From the NCBI GenBank assembly GCA_027069035.1, contig JALXFI010000253.1, positions 1 through 5,433 of the forward strand: a DNA stretch of 5,433 bases, in the 5' to 3' direction. The position numbers and the translations under genes are program-made. Source of the DNA: a bacterium. Its GTDB lineage: Bacteria; Desulfobacterota; GWC2-55-46; S146-80; JALXFI01. This document shows positions 1 through 5,433 of this stretch, one piece after another. Under the pieces are notes generated by a model. That model saw nothing but the letters and a program-made list of their open reading frames with translations, made no database searches and was not told the origin of the DNA. The first letter of the stretch is position 1. Every line of letters starts with the position of its first letter.

Positions 1-1
1 C

Positions 2-385
2 AAGATAACAAATATAATTGAAAGCAAAGATGAAAATGGAGACGGTCTCTTAAATGCAGAAGAATTGGGTATATCAGAAGAACTCTTCAGCAAAATAGAC
101 CATGACGAAGATGGACAGGTTGATAGAACGGAGATATATGCTGCGATCCGTAATTGGAATATTAACCGCCACACAAATCCGCTAATACATGAAAAAGATA
201 CAAATGGAGATAAAGTATTGACTGCTGAAGAATTAGGCGTTGATGAAGAGCTTTTTTCCAAAATTGACACCAATGAAGACGGTCAGGCAGACGGAAAAGA
301 ACTTAATGTTTTTAAGTTATCTTTGACTTATAATAGTCACGCAATAGAAGAAGGTACTGAAAGTGACGTTGATATAACTGCTTAA
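2..385 (+). CDS. EF-hand calcium-binding protein, C-terminal part (5' end outside window)
   Basis: The reading frame is open from the left edge to a TAA at 383-385, so this is the last roughly 127 codons of a longer protein. It carries four 12-residue EF-hand loops: DENGDGLLNAEE (29-64), DHDEDGQVDRTE (98-133), DTNGDKVLTAEE (197-232) and DTNEDGQADGKE (266-301). Each has the acidic or Asn ligands at positions 1, 3 and 5 and Glu at 12. Loop 3 has Lys instead of Gly at position 6. Loops are paired with 11-residue linkers (LGISEELFSKI and LGVDEELFSKI), so calcium binding is well supported. The role (sensor, buffer, or structural part of a surface protein) is unknown because the N-terminus, where a signal peptide would lie, is missing. 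A TTG at 65 is a possible start, but it would remove the intact first loop and is unlikely. The gene converges on the minus-strand operon and looks unrelated to it. Confidence 0.85.
   Translation, partial: KITNIIESKDENGDGLLNAEELGISEELFSKIDHDEDGQVDRTEIYAAIRNWNINRHTNPLIHEKDTNGDKVLTAEELGVDEELFSKIDTNEDGQADGKELNVFKLSLTYNSHAIEEGTESDVDITA
29..301 (+). repeat. Tandem duplication of an EF-hand pair, 168-bp period
   Basis: The loop pair at 29-133 is repeated at 197-301, exactly 168 bp (56 codons) downstream for both loops. The segment from the end of the first loop to the start of the second is nearly identical in protein (EELGISEELFSKID versus EELGVDEELFSKID). At DNA level the copies differ mostly at third codon positions, so the duplication is old and has been kept under protein-level selection. 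The 21 residues between the pairs are not visibly repeated. Confidence 0.75.
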
Positions 386-563
386 GCACAGCAAACTGCC
401 TCTTCATAAATGATGGAGAGGCAGTTTACTGCCAGAATCCTTAAAGCAATTTTTAAAAAGACCAGAGGGTATCTTACATAAAAAATTTGACAAACCATCT
501 TAATATCAAAGACTTAAAAAAAGAGCCAACTTTAATCTTCCTTCATCCAATTACACCTATATA
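386..563. other. 178-bp convergent intergenic region
   Basis: This non-coding gap separates the 3' ends of the EF-hand gene and the glycosyltransferase gene. Apart from the stem-loop at 393-427 it is A+T-rich. It has an A-run at 516-522 (a T-run for minus-strand transcripts) about 45 nt beyond the glycosyltransferase stop, but no convincing stem precedes it. I see no small gene or tRNA in it. Confidence 0.6.
393..427 (+). terminator. Stem-loop between convergent genes, probable terminator
   Basis: AAACTGCCTCT at 393-403 is perfectly complementary to AGAGGCAGTTT at 417-427, giving an 11-bp stem with a 13-nt loop. It starts 8 nt after the EF-hand stop codon, the usual place for a terminator. 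There is no long T-run after the stem: only the three Ts at the end of the right arm on the plus strand and, read in the other direction, three Ts ending the complementary arm. It is therefore a non-classical intrinsic terminator or an RNA 3'-end-protecting hairpin, and could act on both converging transcripts. Confidence 0.6.
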
Positions 564-1565
564 CTATCTCTTCATCATAAGATATAAAATACCCCAGAAT
601 ACCCCAAACCCTAAGGATGCAGCCCTTACAAGAAGCATAAAAGGAGTATAAACAGTAAGAAAAGGGTCCTTTATTAAAGAAAAAATAATAAAAGGCACCA
701 ACACAATACCAAACAGTATTGCCATTATTAAAAAAGGATATAAACCTATGTTTGGAAACATGGCATACAAAAAAAGAACCGGTATAATACAATATAAGAT
801 AATGATCTGTAATTTTAATGTTTGAGGCGTGTATGTATCCTTTACCATTTTTTCAGGAAACTTCTTATATACAACCATCCTCCAGTACCCTCTCCAGAAT
901 TTTAACCTTGCATATCTCTTTATAGAGTCAGGATGCTTTAAATGGCAAACAACAGCGTCCGGGTTAAAGACCATCTTGAAACCTTCTTTAGACATCCTGT
1001 AAGAAAGCTCCGTATCTTCATTATTGGCTACAGGGAAGCCGGTATCGAACCCACCCATCTTTAAAAACACACCCTTTTTAAATGCTGCGGAATAGGTATC
1101 TATCATATCGATCGAACCCATCTTTTTAAGCATCTCAAACCTCTCTTCAAACTCAAGTTGAGCAAACCTTGCCACAATGCTGTCCTGCAATGTACGGTAT
1201 GCTCCCTTCACAGCAACAACCTCGGGGTCTTTAAATGGCTTTATCATCTCACTTATCCAGTTATAATCAGGGACACAATCGGCATCGGTAAAAAGGATGA
1301 TCTCCCCTTTTGCCAATCCTGCCCCTTTGTTTCTTGCAGAAGCCGGACCGCTGTTTTCCTGATAGCAATACCTAACAGGAAAGTCCTTCACAATATTCTT
1401 AGTATTGTCCGTAGAACCATCGTCAACCAATATTATCTCATATTCATCTTTGTTTATTGATTGGTTGTACAATGCGGCCAAACACATTCCAATAGTATCC
1501 TCAGAATTATAAGTTGGTATTATAACTGAATATTTTACTTTACCGCAGCTAATGTCCGTTAACAT
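564..1565 (-). CDS. Membrane-anchored family 2 glycosyltransferase
   Basis: This 333-residue protein has a GT-A fold GT2 domain followed by a hydrophobic C-terminus. Visible motifs are SVIIPTYNSEDTI (13-25), VDDGSTDNT (47-55, nucleotide binding), GPASARNKG (73-81), the metal-binding DAD in FTDADC (92-97), DTYSAAF (156-162), GGFD (171-174) and the NNEDTELSYR segment (181-190) carrying the acceptor-side ED pair. A basic, Trp-rich stretch (about 216-236) leads to roughly three membrane helices (about 252-270, 274-298, 303-329). It probably transfers a sugar from a nucleotide sugar to a lipid-linked or membrane-bound acceptor at the inner face of the cytoplasmic membrane; donor and acceptor cannot be read from the sequence. 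It is the last gene of the operon, 18 nt after the radical SAM gene. The only Shine-Dalgarno-like sequence (AGGA at 1582-1585, overlapping the upstream stop) is 16 nt from the ATG, which is long, so translation may depend on coupling. All catalytic motifs are present. Confidence 0.92.
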   Translation of the reverse strand: MLTDISCGKVKYSVIIPTYNSEDTIGMCLAALYNQSINKDEYEIILVDDGSTDNTKNIVKDFPVRYCYQENSGPASARNKGAGLAKGEIILFTDADCVPDYNWISEMIKPFKDPEVVAVKGAYRTLQDSIVARFAQLEFEERFEMLKKMGSIDMIDTYSAAFKKGVFLKMGGFDTGFPVANNEDTELSYRMSKEGFKMVFNPDAVVCHLKHPDSIKRYARLKFWRGYWRMVVYKKFPEKMVKDTYTPQTLKLQIIILYCIIPVLFLYAMFPNIGLYPFLIMAILFGIVLVPFIIFSLIKDPFLTVYTPFMLLVRAASLGFGVFWGILYLMMKR

Positions 1566-1583
1566 AACTATAGGAATACAGTC

Positions 1584-3035
1584 CTAAATACCAGAACCCT
1601 TTATAAGATATTTAAAGAATGTCCTTGCAGATTTGACAGTTCTTCTTATCTCACGAGGATGAAAAAACATCTGTCCAATCTTATAAGAAAGATATGCAGG
1701 TCTTAAATAAAATTCTCTTCGTGCATTATCGCAAAACATCACCAACTCTTCTGGTGAGAGTTCCTCGGTTTTGACAACGGTATTATGTAATCCACCTGGA
1801 GTAATCCATTTAGAGAATTCATCAGTAACAAGAAGCCCTTTACTTTTATACCAGTCATAGGCCTCTGTACCCGGATAGACCATAACAGGATAAAACTGGA
1901 CCGTGTCTGGATTAAGCTTTTTTGCCAGATCGAGTGTTTGTTTCATGGTATCCTTTGTTTCACCCGGTAGTCCTGCCATAAAACAGCCGTGTATCAAAAT
2001 GCCTGCTTTTTTTGCATTTTTCATAAACTCGAACATCAAGTCAATCTTAGAGCTTTTCTTCATATTATCGAGTATAGTCTGGCTGCCGCTTTCAAACCCT
2101 ACACAAAAAGACCTGCAACCCGCTTCTTTCATGATTCGCATAGTCTCATAGTCTAAACCAACTCTCGCATTGGCTGTCCATGATATTTTAATTCCTCGTT
2201 TTATTATTGATTCAGCCAGTTCTACACACCTCTTTTTATTGATAGTAAGTGTATCGTCTTCGAAAAATATCGCTTTTGCCTGAGGAAAGTTCTTTGTAAT
2301 ATATTCAACCTCATCCACAACATTCTCTACACTTCTAAGGCGAAAACCTCTTCCCATCAATGTTTGAGGATAGACACAAAATGTACACTTAAACGGACAT
2401 CCTCTACTAGAAGTAATTGTGACCATTGGATATAATGCATTGGGATTAAAATAGTTTTCTATCTTGAGAAACCTTTTGTATACACTGCTTACAAAAGGCA
2501 ATTCATCCAGATCCTCTATCAGAGGCCTTTTTTCATTTTCTATAATCTTCCCATCTTCTCTAAAACTAATCCCTAATACTTCTCTTAAATCGCCCTTTTT
2601 TGCAAGTGTCCTTGCAAGGCCACGCAATGTATAATCATATTCTCTGTGGGCAACCGCATCAACTCTCTCATCAATACTCAAGGTTTCATCCGGCAGCGCC
2701 GATACATGTGTGCCAACAAGAATAATGAAGGATGATGGAAATAAATCCTTTAATCTTCCCGCTACAGCAACGTCATTGTATATGCTCGGGGTACTTGTCT
2801 CGATTATCATAAGATCCGGACTGAGTTTTTTGCTCCTCTGCATTACATATTCCAGATCATAACCATCGGCAGGGGCATCTATCAAATCCACCTCATGTCC
2901 ATCTTTTTCAAGCACTCCCGCCGCATATGAGAGCCACATGGGGAAATACAAGGTTCCACTTTTTGTTACGGCAGGGCTTCTTTGAGGACGGGAAAATTTT
3001 TTAAGAAATGGTGGATTTAAGGCAAGAACCTTCAT
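1584..3035 (-). CDS. B12-binding-domain radical SAM enzyme, HpnJ/BchE-like class
   Basis: This 483-residue protein has an N-terminal cobalamin-binding-type Rossmann domain (about 1-145: LNPPF at 6-10, LIDAPADG at 51-58, GTHVSALPDETL at 108-119). A radical SAM domain follows, with the [4Fe-4S]-ligating CxxxCxxC at Cys213, Cys217 and Cys220 (RGCPFKCTFC). Further family motifs are FFEDDTLT (257-264), VGFESGSQTIL (312-322) and GLPGET (355-360). The N-terminal domain lacks the DxHxxG motif that supplies a cobalt-ligating His, as in several other members of this class, so cobalamin binding is inferred. The C-terminus (442-483) is basic and aromatic and may contact the membrane. From memory, the segments around LPFVSSVYKRFLKIENYF and the overall length resemble HpnJ, the hopanoid head-group enzyme; this was not tested by alignment. 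Likely chemistry is methylation or radical rearrangement of an unreactive carbon in a lipid or sugar. It starts directly after the DUF362 stop codon. The two are surely co-translated, which suggests partnership. Confidence 0.9.
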   Translation of the reverse strand: MKVLALNPPFLKKFSRPQRSPAVTKSGTLYFPMWLSYAAGVLEKDGHEVDLIDAPADGYDLEYVMQRSKKLSPDLMIIETSTPSIYNDVAVAGRLKDLFPSSFIILVGTHVSALPDETLSIDERVDAVAHREYDYTLRGLARTLAKKGDLREVLGISFREDGKIIENEKRPLIEDLDELPFVSSVYKRFLKIENYFNPNALYPMVTITSSRGCPFKCTFCVYPQTLMGRGFRLRSVENVVDEVEYITKNFPQAKAIFFEDDTLTINKKRCVELAESIIKRGIKISWTANARVGLDYETMRIMKEAGCRSFCVGFESGSQTILDNMKKSSKIDLMFEFMKNAKKAGILIHGCFMAGLPGETKDTMKQTLDLAKKLNPDTVQFYPVMVYPGTEAYDWYKSKGLLVTDEFSKWITPGGLHNTVVKTEELSPEELVMFCDNARREFYLRPAYLSYKIGQMFFHPREIRRTVKSARTFFKYLIKGSGI

Positions 3036-4268
3036 CTATGTCACCTTTCTGGTGATCTCATCATACTGCCTTAATTGCTCACCCATAAAACCCAAATCAC
3101 CTTCAAAACCAATAGCTTTAACAGGACATACCAAATAACAGTAAAGGCACTCAATACATTTGTCTTTATCAAACTCTTTGGGAAGGTTAAATCCCACAGG
3201 GCAATACTCTCTGCACTTGACGCAGCCATTGGAACATTTGTTAATGTCAAAACTCAATCCATCAAATTCCATTTCCTCTTCAATGAAATTATCCTGTCTA
3301 AGCCCTGAAATAAAGAGGAGATACCCAAACCATTTTGTAGAAGCAAGATACGTAAAAAATGCTGTATTGCGAACAGCAAGAAAATACTTCTGCCTTTTGG
3401 GACTGTGTATAAAACCGGCAAGAGGTCCTGCCTTTGGCGGTGCAAAACAGAAGACTTTTTCGATCTTAAATTCCTTTACAAAACGGTGATAATCAGCGTC
3501 AATTATTCCTCTCTTTTCAGCCTCTGCAAGTGTCCTGACTTTTTTGTAATCAAAAGATGCAAACCTCGCACATATCAGGTCTATTAAATACGGATCGGTT
3601 CCAATAAAAATCGTTCCCGTTTTAACAGGGGTCCCGCGGGTTGGACCAAGCCCCTCCATGGATATTACTGCATCCACAATATGCAAGTCTGGTTTGATTT
3701 TTTTATTAATATTCAATATATTAGCGGCAAGAGACAGATGGGTCTTTTTTTTGTTTTCCTGTCCCACAAGACAGCCCATAAGGTTTTTCATACACACACT
3801 CATACCTACTTCAAAATGTGTTTTGAGTTTAGGCATATTTATCATAAAATCCGCTTCAACTACTTCCCTTGCAACACCCGCCTTTATTCCATCTTCAAAA
3901 TCAATATACACAGGCTCAGAGTAATTAAGATCTATTACCTTTACCCCATAATATTCTGCCAAAGCATCCACTTTGAGACGTGCAATGACGCTGATATTGT
4001 TTCTGTAATAACCGCTATTTGTCCCTTCTCCTATTGTAATGTCTTTATATCCCCTGGTTTTGAGATATTCAACAACTGCCGCAAGAAGTCTGAGGTCGGT
4101 TGTATTCCCGGTCAATGCGTTCATATTGGCATTGAGATTGGGTTTTATAAGTATTCTGGCTGTCTTGGATAAAGGCAGGATATCTTTATATGCATTAAGA
4201 GATAAAAAAAGTCTATCCTTCATTTCATTTAAAGCAATAGCCTCTATAATACTTAATCTAAATACCAT
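3036..4268 (-). CDS. DUF362 domain protein with C-terminal two-cluster ferredoxin domain
   Basis: Residues about 1-280 form a DUF362 domain. Typical segments are IKPNLN (41-46), GEGTNSG (80-86), NMPKLKTH (144-151), CMKNLMGCLVG (159-169), VDAVISMEGLGPTRGTP (198-214) and IGTDPYLID (222-230). Residues about 341-388 form a bacterial-type ferredoxin domain with two cysteine sets: Cys345, 349, 352, 356 (CxxxCxxCxxxCP) and Cys371, 374, 377, 381 (CxxCxxCxxxCP), enough for two [4Fe-4S] clusters. A hydrophobic, aromatic stretch (295-323) joins the domains. No signal peptide is seen, so it is probably cytoplasmic, perhaps at the membrane. The biochemical role of DUF362 is not established. The ferredoxin part implies electron transfer, and its position directly before the radical SAM gene makes that enzyme a plausible partner (inference). 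The ATG at 4268 has no good Shine-Dalgarno sequence, but the alternative Met16 would cut into the N-terminal strand. It lies 15 nt after the deacetylase-like gene. Confidence 0.9.
   Translation of the reverse strand: MVFRLSIIEAIALNEMKDRLFLSLNAYKDILPLSKTARILIKPNLNANMNALTGNTTDLRLLAAVVEYLKTRGYKDITIGEGTNSGYYRNNISVIARLKVDALAEYYGVKVIDLNYSEPVYIDFEDGIKAGVAREVVEADFMINMPKLKTHFEVGMSVCMKNLMGCLVGQENKKKTHLSLAANILNINKKIKPDLHIVDAVISMEGLGPTRGTPVKTGTIFIGTDPYLIDLICARFASFDYKKVRTLAEAEKRGIIDADYHRFVKEFKIEKVFCFAPPKAGPLAGFIHSPKRQKYFLAVRNTAFFTYLASTKWFGYLLFISGLRQDNFIEEEMEFDGLSFDINKCSNGCVKCREYCPVGFNLPKEFDKDKCIECLYCYLVCPVKAIGFEGDLGFMGEQLRQYDEITRKVT
3041..3048 (-). promoter_or_regulatory. Ribosome binding site of the radical SAM gene inside the DUF362 gene
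   Basis: On the minus strand AAAGGTGA lies 5 nt before the ATG at 3035-3033. It is embedded in the last codons of the DUF362 gene, whose TAG (3038-3036) directly abuts that ATG. This is the clearest Shine-Dalgarno sequence in the operon. It fixes the start codon and implies translational coupling at roughly equal dosage. Confidence 0.7.
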
Positions 4269-4283
4269 TTCTATCTAAATAAA

Positions 4284-5090
4284 TTACGATATTGCAACAT
4301 TTTTTAAAAAAGTCAAAGGGCTATCGCTGTATTCTACAGGATACCTTTCAAGATAACTATTAATTATTTCACTCACAGTCTCTATATTTCCCCCTCGTGA
4401 TTTTATAAATCTGAACCAATCTTTAATAATCTCAGGGTTCTTGGCAAAATCGCTCTCGTGGGTAACTATGCCAAAAACCTCTTCCTCCTCTGTCCTATTA
4501 TACTCCTCTTTGAAATCTTCAATGTCTCCATTGAAAGATAAAAAACCCATTCCTGCCTGAATCAACTCTCTACCTCCAAGAAAAACTCTTTTAAGTTTAC
4601 CCCTTCCATGGTAAACTTGAATTCCCTCTGTATCATATTTTACACCTTCGGGATAGTCAAACTCCTCATCGGTAATTGTCCCGCATAGAATTTCATACGG
4701 ATTAGCGAGTTCTCTCATGAGTTTCATCATATCTTTTACAGTGCCTCGATATTGAGGACTATTCTCTATACCACGTCTATTCGTATAACCATTCCAAGTT
4801 GGATGATCATACCCATGATGATGGAGACCAACTTCGTGTCCATTTTCCTGCCATTCTTTAAGCAAGTTAAATTTATATTTGTCTTCCAGGATATATTCCG
4901 CCCATTGAGGGTTAAATTGCAATGTTAGTTTTATATTACACCGCTTAGCCAGCAAAAACAGATCAATCAAAGTAGGCCAAAAAGTCTTCTGATACTCAAG
5001 ACTTTTTGTATCTCCTCCAACCTCTAAATGAATTATTATAAAAGTTGAATATGGATTGGATTCACAATTAGCAGATTTAAAATTAGTCAT
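4284..5090 (-). CDS. NodB-like polysaccharide deacetylase-fold protein, atypical active site
   Basis: This 268-residue protein appears to be a carbohydrate esterase 4/NodB-type barrel. The best motif is GHEVGLHHHGYDH (84-96), the His-rich metal-binding segment that follows GHE(V/I)G in this superfamily. Near the C-terminus VTHES (209-213, His211) fits the last conserved His motif. The N-terminal strand reads FIIIHLEVGGD (17-27) where a classical deacetylase has the TFDDG pair, so the usual catalytic Asp is not evident. Candidates are Glu23 or Asp27, or the protein may be a divergent hydrolase or non-catalytic. If active it would remove an N- or O-acyl group from a sugar. There is no signal peptide, so it should act in the cytoplasm on an intracellular or lipid-linked intermediate, unlike secreted peptidoglycan deacetylases. 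The gene begins 2 nt after the acyltransferase stop (TAA-TA-ATG) with no evident Shine-Dalgarno sequence, suggesting termination-reinitiation coupling. Confidence 0.75.
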   Translation of the reverse strand: MTNFKSANCESNPYSTFIIIHLEVGGDTKSLEYQKTFWPTLIDLFLLAKRCNIKLTLQFNPQWAEYILEDKYKFNLLKEWQENGHEVGLHHHGYDHPTWNGYTNRRGIENSPQYRGTVKDMMKLMRELANPYEILCGTITDEEFDYPEGVKYDTEGIQVYHGRGKLKRVFLGGRELIQAGMGFLSFNGDIEDFKEEYNRTEEEEVFGIVTHESDFAKNPEIIKDWFRFIKSRGGNIETVSEIINSYLERYPVEYSDSPLTFLKNVAIS

Positions 5091-5092
5091 TA

Positions 5093-5433
5093 TTAAAGAG
5101 ATAGGGTTTCTGTTGAAGTTTTTTTGTCTGCAACCTCAATCAATGTCCCTTCTTCAAACTCTTCCCAGAATTCCCAAAGATAAGGGAAACGCAACACATA
5201 TCTCTCAAGTATCTTAACAAATTCATTAATAGTATCTTCATTCAATCTTGAGTTAGTTCCTATAGGTTGTTCGATCACTATCTTATGCTTTATCCCCTCT
5301 CCTCTAATCACAAAAGCAGGCAGAACAGAAGAACCTGTTTTTTTAGCCAATAACGACATATTAGTTGGAAAGAGCACTCTTTTCCCAAGAAAAGTAAATT
5401 GAGTATAACCCTTATTCATATACTTAGGTATTC
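5093..5433 (-). CDS. LPLAT / LpxL(HtrB)-like acyltransferase, C-terminal part (5' end outside window)
   Basis: The frame is open to the right edge (IPKY precedes the Met at 5419), so this is the last roughly 113 codons of a longer protein; the family is usually about 280-320 residues. Numbered from that Met, FLGKRVLFPTNMSLLAKKTG (10-29) followed by VLPAFVIR (32-39) is the typical C-terminal half of bacterial lipid A-type acyltransferases: a pocket strand, a small-residue/LA-KTG helix, then a VLP-F--R strand. KIVIEQPI (46-53) and the FPYLWEFWEEF end (78-88) match the family's late beta strand and Pro-Trp-rich tail. The HxxxxD/E catalytic motif lies in the missing part. It probably transfers an acyl chain from acyl-ACP or acyl-CoA to a lipid or glycolipid at the inner membrane. 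It is the first operon gene visible here and it suggests that the operon product is lipid-linked. Met5419 could be a start only if the protein were severely truncated. Confidence 0.75.
   Translation of the reverse strand, partial: IPKYMNKGYTQFTFLGKRVLFPTNMSLLAKKTGSSVLPAFVIRGEGIKHKIVIEQPIGTNSRLNEDTINEFVKILERYVLRFPYLWEFWEEFEEGTLIEVADKKTSTETLSL

Noticed and set aside
65..67. TTG as the start of the EF-hand gene
   Set aside because: The frame is open upstream to the window edge and encodes a complete EF-hand loop at 29-64, half of the duplicated unit, so the true start is outside the window.
516..540. Possible T-run terminator for the minus-strand operon
   Set aside because: There are seven Ts on the minus strand, but the only stem before them is about 4 bp with a 6-nt loop, too weak to call.
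532..792. A minus-strand open frame overlapping the 3' end of the glycosyltransferase gene in another frame
   Set aside because: It overlaps the membrane-helix coding part out of frame; its aromatic, Cys-rich composition is what a shifted reading of that region gives.
1158..1460. A 100-codon plus-strand open frame opposite the glycosyltransferase gene
   Set aside because: It is antisense to the conserved GT2 catalytic region and its Cys/His-rich translation resembles no family I recognise.
3681..4172. A 163-codon plus-strand open frame opposite the DUF362 gene
   Set aside because: Its translation has no recognisable domain, it lies wholly antisense to a well-supported gene with family motifs, and low G+C frames opposite Lys/Ile-rich genes are often open by chance.
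5417..5419. ATG as the true start of the acyltransferase-like gene
   Set aside because: The upstream codons to the edge contain no stop, and the visible protein matches only the C-terminal third of the family.
1..5433. CRISPR arrays, tRNA or rRNA genes, insertion sequences
   Set aside because: I saw no regularly spaced repeats beyond the EF-hand unit, no tRNA-like cloverleaf, no transposase motifs and no terminal inverted repeats.

Overview
The window is a low-G+C bacterial segment (clearly below 45% G+C by eye). It is almost fully coding and holds two convergent transcription units. The right-hand 4.9 kb (positions 564-5433, minus strand) is a tight five-gene operon. In transcription order it encodes the C-terminal part of a lysophospholipid-acyltransferase (LPLAT, LpxL/HtrB-type) protein, a NodB-like polysaccharide-deacetylase-fold protein, a DUF362 protein fused to a two-cluster ferredoxin domain, a B12-binding radical SAM enzyme and a membrane-anchored family 2 glycosyltransferase. 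Gaps between genes are 2, 15, 0 and 18 nt. The promoter must lie beyond the right edge. The left end (positions 2-385, plus strand) is the C-terminal part of a protein with four EF-hand calcium-binding loops. The two units meet tail to tail in a 178-bp gap with a strong stem-loop at 393-427.

Organism: an LpxL-like acyltransferase next to glycan enzymes suggests a diderm (Gram-negative) envelope. The oxygen-sensitive chemistry (radical SAM, 2x[4Fe-4S] ferredoxin domain) suggests an anaerobe or microaerophile. EF-hand proteins and low G+C would fit lineages such as anammox Planctomycetes or Omnitrophota, but this is only an inference; there is no rRNA or marker gene here.

How the genes may work together: the operon looks like a pathway that builds or remodels a lipid- or membrane-linked glycan. 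The acyltransferase would supply an acyl chain and the glycosyltransferase a sugar. The deacetylase-fold protein could unmask an amino sugar, and the radical SAM enzyme could carry out a difficult carbon-skeleton or methylation step, with the DUF362-ferredoxin protein as a possible electron carrier or partner. The radical SAM protein resembles, from memory of the family, the hopanoid enzyme HpnJ. A glycosyltransferase, a deacetylase and an HpnJ-like enzyme together recall the HpnI/HpnK/HpnJ route to cyclitol-ether head groups. The exact product cannot be read from the sequence. This acyltransferase / deacetylase / DUF362-ferredoxin / B12-radical SAM / glycosyltransferase set is the best candidate here for an undescribed system.
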